Part shown: in pieces, positions 58,850 through 64,000 of the stretch
Layout of the letters: the number at the start of each line of letters is the position of its first letter
Position numbering within the stretch: the stretch's first letter is position 1
Source: Desulfuromonas sp. AOP6
GTDB taxonomy: Bacteria > Desulfobacterota > Desulfuromonadia > Desulfuromonadales > SZUA-540
Length of the DNA stretch: 64,000 nucleotides
Assembly: GCF_009731355.2 (NCBI RefSeq)
Contig: NZ_AP022810.1
Location: forward strand, 2,694,001-2,758,000
Reading direction: 5' to 3'
Notes under the pieces: model-generated
What the model was told of the DNA's origin: nothing
Databases searched by the model: none
The model's input: the letters and a program-made list of their open reading frames with translations, nothing else
Translations under genes and position numbers: made by a program

Positions 58850-60169
58850 ATGAAAAATCAAAAGAGAGGATTTATCGGGATAATACTTGGCCTGGCTTTA
58901 CTGCTCCTGTGCGGATGTGGTGGAGGGGGCTCCGACCCACCCCCCATACCCCCGGACGACACCGTGAACAAGGATCCACTGGCAGGGTCTGAGATTGACG
59001 GTTTAAACTTAGAACAGCCTGGTCGGCCTGCTGTTGCCACTGACGGAACCAACTTCTTAGTGGTCAGCGCAACCACTGCGGCGGACGGCACTAGCACCCT
59101 TATTGGTACACTTGTGGGTGCACTAGACGACGCCCCTTTCATCGACACTACCTACCCTGACGATTGGACTATCATTGCCAACCTCCAGAACAACGCCACC
59201 TCGAGTCGACCCGCGGCTATCTTCAATGGCACCCACTATTGTGTTGTTTTTCAGGACGGCGGCCACATTTACGCCCAGCTGATTGACTCAACAGGTACGC
59301 CAAGGGGTACAAAAAAGGAACTTTCCACCGGCGATGGCAACTTTCTTCCCGTCATGGCTTACGATGACGTCCACCAGCAAGCCTTGATCGTCTGGGTCAA
59401 GTACATGGATGACAGTGTCAATTATTATGATCTATACAGTGCCCTTATTAAATTTGATAATTTTTCCTGGCTAATTGAACCACTAGGGATAGAAAGCTCT
59501 CTCCTTGGGGACCAACCCGGTGACCAGAACGAACCGACCGTCGCCTTTGACGGCATCAACTACCTCGTACTCTGGCGTCAGTGGACCGATACCAGCCAAG
59601 ACATCACGATAGCTAGTGATATCTATGGGGCCAGAGTCGAAGCCGCCAACGGAACAGTGATCGGGGGTGAATTCGCTGTCTCAACTGCGGCCGAGGGACA
59701 ATCTGAACCGAAACTGGCCTTTGATGACACAACCCCTGTTGACCCAAAATATCTCGCGGTATGGAGTGACCTGCGAAACGCCACCACAGGATACGACATC
59801 TACGGAACTCTCATTTCAACAACCATTACACCTGTTGTGAGCAACGACTTCCCAATAAACAAGTCCACTGTACCTATTCAGAACTTCCCCACGGTTACTT
59901 GGGATGGGTCTAACTTTTTTGTGGCCTGGGCTAATGTTGACATAATCAATTCGAATGAAATTAATCTTGCGAATACTGGCATATTCGCCGACTTTGTGAC
60001 ACCAGATGGCATTGTGAACAACCCTGACAACCTTGGGTTGCATGTCAGCGGACAACCAGCAGAAGCAGCACTATACATTTACCCCGTTGTCTCTAATTAT
60101 CTGGCCACCTGGGTCGAACTAACCTTGGACGGACAAAGCATTCTCGGCACCTGGGCCATTTTCCAATAG
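58850..60169 (+). CDS. Repeat-containing lipoprotein of unknown function
   Basis: A 439-residue protein with a lipobox LLCGC (Cys23), then a Gly/Pro-rich linker and a long beta-rich region. Weak repeats of the form P-x-VAFDG-x-NYLVLW, spaced 50-70 residues, are seen at DGTNFLVVS, FNGTHYCVVF, FDGINYLVLW, AFDDTTPVDPKYLAVW and TWDGSNFFVAW. This resembles WD/kelch-like or beta-propeller blades. Codon use is more AT-rich than in the neighbours, so transfer is possible. The ATG follows GCAGGGGG. Confidence 0.75.
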   Translation: MKNQKRGFIGIILGLALLLLCGCGGGGSDPPPIPPDDTVNKDPLAGSEIDGLNLEQPGRPAVATDGTNFLVVSATTAADGTSTLIGTLVGALDDAPFIDTTYPDDWTIIANLQNNATSSRPAAIFNGTHYCVVFQDGGHIYAQLIDSTGTPRGTKKELSTGDGNFLPVMAYDDVHQQALIVWVKYMDDSVNYYDLYSALIKFDNFSWLIEPLGIESSLLGDQPGDQNEPTVAFDGINYLVLWRQWTDTSQDITIASDIYGARVEAANGTVIGGEFAVSTAAEGQSEPKLAFDDTTPVDPKYLAVWSDLRNATTGYDIYGTLISTTITPVVSNDFPINKSTVPIQNFPTVTWDGSNFFVAWANVDIINSNEINLANTGIFADFVTPDGIVNNPDNLGLHVSGQPAEAALYIYPVVSNYLATWVELTLDGQSILGTWAIFQ

Positions 60170-60186
60170 TTATAGGTGCATCGTCA

Positions 60187-60230
60187 GAACGACGAGAGGC
60201 GGAACCAATCGGTTCCGCCTCTCGTCGTTC
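60187..60230. terminator. Long perfect hairpin after the lipoprotein gene
   Basis: A 20-bp stem without mismatch, GAACGACGAGAGGCGGAACC and its complement, with a four-base AATC loop. No T tract follows on either strand, so it is a poor classical terminator; it lies between convergent genes. Confidence 0.55.
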
Positions 60231-60247
60231 TGGTCGAAAAATGACTT

Positions 60248-60688
60248 TTATTTCCCCCGTCGAACCTCTCTCATCTCGACCACCTTCTCCCGCGCCCCCC
60301 GTATCCGCTGCATGAACACCTCGCAAGCCGCGCACTGCTTGAGCTCTTTGGCGCAGGCGGTATTGGCCCGTTCCCAGCAGGGCTTGGTGCGATCGATATA
60401 GGCTGAGCAATGAGCGCGTTTGTCGGGATCGCAGGACTTGATTTCCCAGCAGGGACTCAGATCGAGGAGTTTTTTGAGACCGGGGATGCTGATGCCGTCG
60501 TCGTGGATGAGGTCGCGCAGGCACTGGATCCATTCAATATCGTCGTTGGAGAAGTAGCGCTTGCTCCCCTGGCGGGACGGCTTGACCAGGCCTTCTTCTT
60601 CGTAAATGCGAATGGTTCTTGGGTGGACGTTGAGCAGCCTGGCGGCTACGCTGATTGGGTAGATAGGATCACTACTTGCTACTCCCAT
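60248..60688 (-). CDS. MerR-type regulator with two-CW cysteine domain
   Basis: A 146-residue protein. Residues about 8-78 are a MerR-type HTH (YPISVAARLLNVHPRTIRIYEEEGL), and the C-terminal part is a cysteine-rich two-CW domain: PCWEIKSC, HCSAY, PCWERANTAC, QCAAC, seven Cys in all. Such domains occur in delta-proteobacterial proteins and may bind a metal or cluster. It may act as a metal- or redox-responsive regulator. The ATG at 60688 has GGGAGG upstream. Confidence 0.85.
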   Translation of the reverse strand: MGVASSDPIYPISVAARLLNVHPRTIRIYEEEGLVKPSRQGSKRYFSNDDIEWIQCLRDLIHDDGISIPGLKKLLDLSPCWEIKSCDPDKRAHCSAYIDRTKPCWERANTACAKELKQCAACEVFMQRIRGAREKVVEMREVRRGK

Positions 60689-61094
60689 AATTGGTACCTC
60701 CCGCGTTTGCATTTCTGTGGGAGCCCAGGGCGGCAATGTTTCTGGAATTTTGGACTTACACGAATCATACTATACCAATTTTATAAAATCAAACACTGTT
60801 TTGATTTTACTTTATATGATATACCTTGTCATAAATCAAATGCGTGTACTTAAGCGGTGACAGGCAGATCAGTGCTTGTTAATACTTGACCAAAAGGCTA
60901 CAACATCAATCTAACATCATGTTCTAATTGTTGGAAAGATAAATTTTAATCATGATGCGTAAAGGACGGATATTCCCCTGTTCTTTTTTTCTGGCAGGGA
61001 GATCTCTGCGCCAGTGACCACCGAGAAGTTCCGCGTTCCTTGATTTTCAAGAGGACGCGACCTACTATAGGCGACGGGCTATCCCTTAAAAAGC
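60689..61094. other. Intergenic region between the MerR gene and queG
   Basis: No gene is evident. The centre, 60760-60960, is AT-rich. It should hold the divergent promoters but no convincing -35/-10 pair or MerR-type dyad was found by eye. Confidence 0.5.
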
Positions 61095-62021
61095 ATGTCA
61101 GCCTTGCTGAGAACATTCATGACCCTGGAAGAGGAAATCACAAAAGAAGGTCGCCGGCTCGGTTTTGCCGCCGTTGGATTTACCTCGGCGGCAGAGCCCG
61201 AAACGCTGGATATCTATCGACGCTGGCTCGACAGCGGAAGCGCGGCCCGGATGGACTATCTCCAGCGCCATGCCGACCTGCGCGCGAGCCTGGAGCAGGT
61301 AGCTCCCGGTACGACTTCGGTCATTGTGGTGGCGGCGCGCTACCCCGGCAATGCGCACCCCGAGGCTGGCGGCATCTCCACCTACGCCCGGGGAAGGGAC
61401 TATCACAAGGTCGTTCGCAAGAAACTGAAGCAGCTGGTGGCCTTTCTGGGAAATAAGGCCGAATTGAAGGTAGCGCGCATCTGTGTCGACTCGGCGCCGG
61501 TACTGGAGCGGGAATGGGCGTTGCGGGCCGGTATCGGCTGGCGGGGGCGGCAGGGGCAAATTGTCAACCCCGACTTCGGCTGCGGCTTTGTCTTGGGAGA
61601 AATCCTGGTCGATCTGCGCTTGCGCCCCTCGACCCGACTCCCTGATCGCTGTGGGCACTGCCGACGTTGCGTCGAGGCCTGCCCGACGGGGGCTATCGAT
61701 GGGCAGGGGCTGGTCGATGCCAACAGGTGCCGCTCCTATCTCACCATCGAGCACCCGGGCGAGATAGCTCCCGAGCGACAGAAAGACTTAGGTCCGGCTC
61801 TCTTCGGCTGCGACCTCTGTACGGCTGCCTGCCCCTGGAACCGCTTCGGAGAGGAAATGGTCATGCCTGAACTGATTGGCGAGGCTCCTCCCAGCCCGGA
61901 AGACTTTCTCGAGATGACTGAAGCGACCTTTCAGGCACGTTTTCAGGGCACCCCCCTCTATCGCACCGGTTTGGCACGCCTGCAGCGAAATGCCACCATC
62001 GTCCTAAAAAATCGCCAATAA
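61095..62021 (+). CDS. queG: Epoxyqueuosine reductase QueG
   Basis: A 308-residue protein with the QueG layout: an N-terminal corrinoid-binding catalytic domain (ARICVDSAPVLEREWALRAGIGWRG) and two 4Fe-4S motifs, CGHCRRCVEACP and CDLCTAACPWN. It reduces epoxyqueuosine to queuosine in tRNA and needs cobalamin, which the nearby btu operon could supply. The start at 61095 or at 61119 cannot be decided. Confidence 0.95.
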   Translation: MSALLRTFMTLEEEITKEGRRLGFAAVGFTSAAEPETLDIYRRWLDSGSAARMDYLQRHADLRASLEQVAPGTTSVIVVAARYPGNAHPEAGGISTYARGRDYHKVVRKKLKQLVAFLGNKAELKVARICVDSAPVLEREWALRAGIGWRGRQGQIVNPDFGCGFVLGEILVDLRLRPSTRLPDRCGHCRRCVEACPTGAIDGQGLVDANRCRSYLTIEHPGEIAPERQKDLGPALFGCDLCTAACPWNRFGEEMVMPELIGEAPPSPEDFLEMTEATFQARFQGTPLYRTGLARLQRNATIVLKNRQ

Positions 62022-62029
62022 ATTGCCCC

Positions 62030-64000
62030 TCACACCTCAGACCTCACCCCACACAGACACGGCTCAATCTCCTCCGGAGGAACCGGACGACCAAACAGGT
62101 AGCCCTGCCCCTGGGGACAGCCGTGCTTTTTCAGGAAATCAAACTGTTCTTCTGTCTCCACCCCCTCGGCTACGACATTGAGGTTCATACCGCGCGCCAG
62201 ACCGATTATGGAAATGGCGATGGAGGCGTCGTTGGCGTCAACGGTGACGTCTCGAATGAAGGATTGGTCAATTTTCAGGGCCGAAATGGGGAATCGCTTG
62301 AGATAGCTCAGAGACGAATATCCTGTGCCGAAGTCATCGATGGAGCAATGGACTCCCATTTCCGCCAGTTCCTGCAGGATCGCAATGGAGGCGTTGATGT
62401 CGGCCATGATCATGCTTTCAGTAATCTCCAGATGCAGGTATCGGGGTTCGAGAGCCGAATCTTCCAGCGCCTTTTTGACCATATCGACCAGGTCGCGCTG
62501 ACGGAACTGGCGCGCTGAAATATTCACCGAAACAGGCACACGGGCGCATCCGCGATCCTGCCAGAGCTTGTTCTGCCGGCAGGCGGTGCGCAGCACCCAC
62601 TCCCCGATCGGGACGATAAGGCCCGTGTCTTCGGCCATGGGGATAAAACTATAGGGAGGCACCAGGTCCCCCTTCCCTCGGCGCCAGCGGATCAAGGCTT
62701 CCATCCCCACCAACGTGCCGCTTTGCAGTTCGATCTGGGGCTGGTAATGGAGCAGCAGTTCTTCCCTCTCAAGGGCATTGCGCAGATCCGCTTCGAGGAT
62801 CAGGCGATCGCGGGCATGGGAATCCATATCGGGCATATAGAACTGATAAAGATTGCGTCCCAGTTCCTTGGCCCGGTACATGGCGACCTCGGCCGCCATG
62901 ATCAGGCTGTCGCCGTCGTCGCCATTTTCGGGAAAATGACTGATACCGATACTCGCCGTCGGATAAAACTGCAGATCGTCCAGCGCCATCTCCCGGGTCA
63001 GGCTGAACTGGATCTGCTGGACGATCTCCGAAACCTTGTGGATATCGGTGATATCTTCAAGCAGCAGAATGAACTTGTCGCCGCCGAAGCGGGAGAGGGT
63101 ATCGGCCCGCCGGGTGTGAGATTCAAGCCGCAGAGCGACCTTGCACAACACGCGGTCGCCAAAGGCATGCCCCATGGAATCGTTGATGGTTTTAAAGCGG
63201 TCGAGGTCGAAGAAGAGCAGGGCCAGCTTGCTGCCCGTGCGCCGCGCCCTGTCAATGGCATGCTGCAGGCGATCATGCAGCAGCACCCGGTTGGGCAGAT
63301 GGGTCAAGGGATCGTAATAGGAGAGATAGTTCAGGCGCTCCTGGTTTTCACGCAGGCGGCTTTCCGCCTGGGCCCTTTCGGTGACGTCGGTGGAAAGGCC
63401 GATAATGCCCATGACCTTTCCCGTGGAGATTTTCTGCGGGCTCCACAGGGTTTCAAAGATCCGTCCCTTAACCTCATTGCGGGCGGAGAATTCTTCACCC
63501 CCCAGGGCTCTGCTGACGTAATGCCGGATCTGGTGGACATCACCGTAAAGGTCGAAAACCGACTGTCCCACCACTTCGCCCGGTTTCAGGCCCATGCTGG
63601 CCAGAGCGCGCCCTTCCGACATGGTGAAGAACCCGTCGGCATCCAGGGCCCAGAGGATGATCGGCGCATTGTTGACGGTAGTACGGAAGCGTTCCTCGCT
63701 CTGACGCAGCAGCTCTTCGGCATGCTTGCGATCCGTGATGTCCTGCACCATGGCGATGGCATGATCGGGATGCCCTTCATCATCCAGAATCCAGACAACG
63801 GTGACATGACCCCAAACCACGCTCCCCGATTTGCGAACGAAACGCTTCTCATAATCAAAAGCCTGCAGATGACCCGCCTTGACCTGCTCATAAAAAAGGT
63901 GGGTCATTTCCCTGTCGGCGGGGTAGGTGACATCATCCACCGCCATCTGCAGCAGTTCCTCTTCGGAATAGCCAAGAAAACTGCTCATACGGGGATTGAC
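62030..64000 (-). CDS. PAS-GGDEF-EAL protein (N-terminus beyond the window)
   Basis: The frame stays open to the right edge. The visible ~657 residues begin inside a PAS domain (NPRMSSFLGYSEEELLQM), then a second PAS, GGDEF and EAL. The GGDEF active site reads GGDKF (in RFGGDKFILLLED), which should abolish diguanylate cyclase activity. The EAL side is complete: GMEALIRW, EITESM, DDFGTGYSSL, EGVET. So it is most likely a c-di-GMP phosphodiesterase, perhaps with a GTP-binding regulatory GGDKF domain. Confidence 0.93.
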   Translation of the reverse strand, partial: VNPRMSSFLGYSEEELLQMAVDDVTYPADREMTHLFYEQVKAGHLQAFDYEKRFVRKSGSVVWGHVTVVWILDDEGHPDHAIAMVQDITDRKHAEELLRQSEERFRTTVNNAPIILWALDADGFFTMSEGRALASMGLKPGEVVGQSVFDLYGDVHQIRHYVSRALGGEEFSARNEVKGRIFETLWSPQKISTGKVMGIIGLSTDVTERAQAESRLRENQERLNYLSYYDPLTHLPNRVLLHDRLQHAIDRARRTGSKLALLFFDLDRFKTINDSMGHAFGDRVLCKVALRLESHTRRADTLSRFGGDKFILLLEDITDIHKVSEIVQQIQFSLTREMALDDLQFYPTASIGISHFPENGDDGDSLIMAAEVAMYRAKELGRNLYQFYMPDMDSHARDRLILEADLRNALEREELLLHYQPQIELQSGTLVGMEALIRWRRGKGDLVPPYSFIPMAEDTGLIVPIGEWVLRTACRQNKLWQDRGCARVPVSVNISARQFRQRDLVDMVKKALEDSALEPRYLHLEITESMIMADINASIAILQELAEMGVHCSIDDFGTGYSSLSYLKRFPISALKIDQSFIRDVTVDANDASIAISIIGLARGMNLNVVAEGVETEEQFDFLKKHGCPQGQGYLFGRPVPPEEIEPCLCGVRSEV

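Overview
The window looks like a chromosomal segment of a Desulfuromonadales-type bacterium (Geobacter / Desulfuromonas / Pelobacter relatives). The basis is the GC-rich coding DNA, a small multiheme cytochrome c of the c7 type, many sigma-54-like promoters, two large GGDEF/EAL proteins, a lactate-oxidation operon with Fe-S partner, a two-CW-domain regulator, a PEP-CTERM protein and an Mla-type lipid transporter. I do not assign a species.

Layout. 1-5400: end of a ferredoxin-like gene, rsmE, a small zinc-ribbon membrane protein behind a sigma-54-like promoter, a DUF1207-type outer-membrane protein, a DsrE-like protein, a YkgJ-type cysteine-cluster protein, a zinc-ribbon miniprotein, an Mrp/NBP35 ATPase, and a degenerate tRNA-Ala-like sequence. 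5427-9752 (minus): radA, a PH-like membrane protein, dksA and a GAF histidine kinase. 9918-15815 (plus): SSS-family permease, nickel-dependent lactate racemase LarA, FAD lactate/glycolate dehydrogenase, Fe-S subunit and triheme cytochrome, together a lactate-use module. 15960-16934: PP-loop RNA-thiolation-like protein. 17034-22205 (minus): groES-groL under an extended CIRCE element, with a 3.07-kb group II intron inserted in the groL stop codon. 22343-23562: a ZTP (pfl) riboswitch whose 3' half forms a terminator, in front of a class V aminotransferase.

23716-38814: a lipoprotein; the minus-strand run glmU-glmS-ClC channel-uvrD; a plus-strand run of a coiled-coil protein, a patatin phospholipase and a B12-binding-type radical SAM protein; a MshEN-REC response regulator; and an AbiE toxin-antitoxin pair with a perfect 15-bp-arm operator over its promoter. 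39084-44412 (minus): an NtrC-type activator followed by twin palindromes, a sigma-54 promoter, two hsp20 genes and clpB, which reads as a self-contained sigma-54-controlled chaperone locus. 44600-46753: REC-PAS-GGDEF-EAL protein.

46815-52278: cobalamin riboswitch, btuB-like receptor, btuF-, btuC- and btuD-like genes; BtuD carries an unrecognised C-terminal domain. 52339-54152 (minus): AcuI-type acrylyl-CoA reductase and an enoyl-CoA hydratase. 54398-57887: STAS-MlaE, MlaF, MlaD and an auxiliary lipoprotein. 57979-60169: PEP-CTERM protein and a repeat-rich lipoprotein. 60248-64000: MerR/two-CW regulator, queG and a truncated PAS-GGDEF-EAL protein with a GGDKF active site.

The most notable items are the groL stop-codon intron with an oversized structured domain I, the sigma-54 heat-shock locus, the ZTP riboswitch with overlapping terminator, and the BtuD fusion. 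No CRISPR array, rRNA operon, prophage or large defence island was seen.
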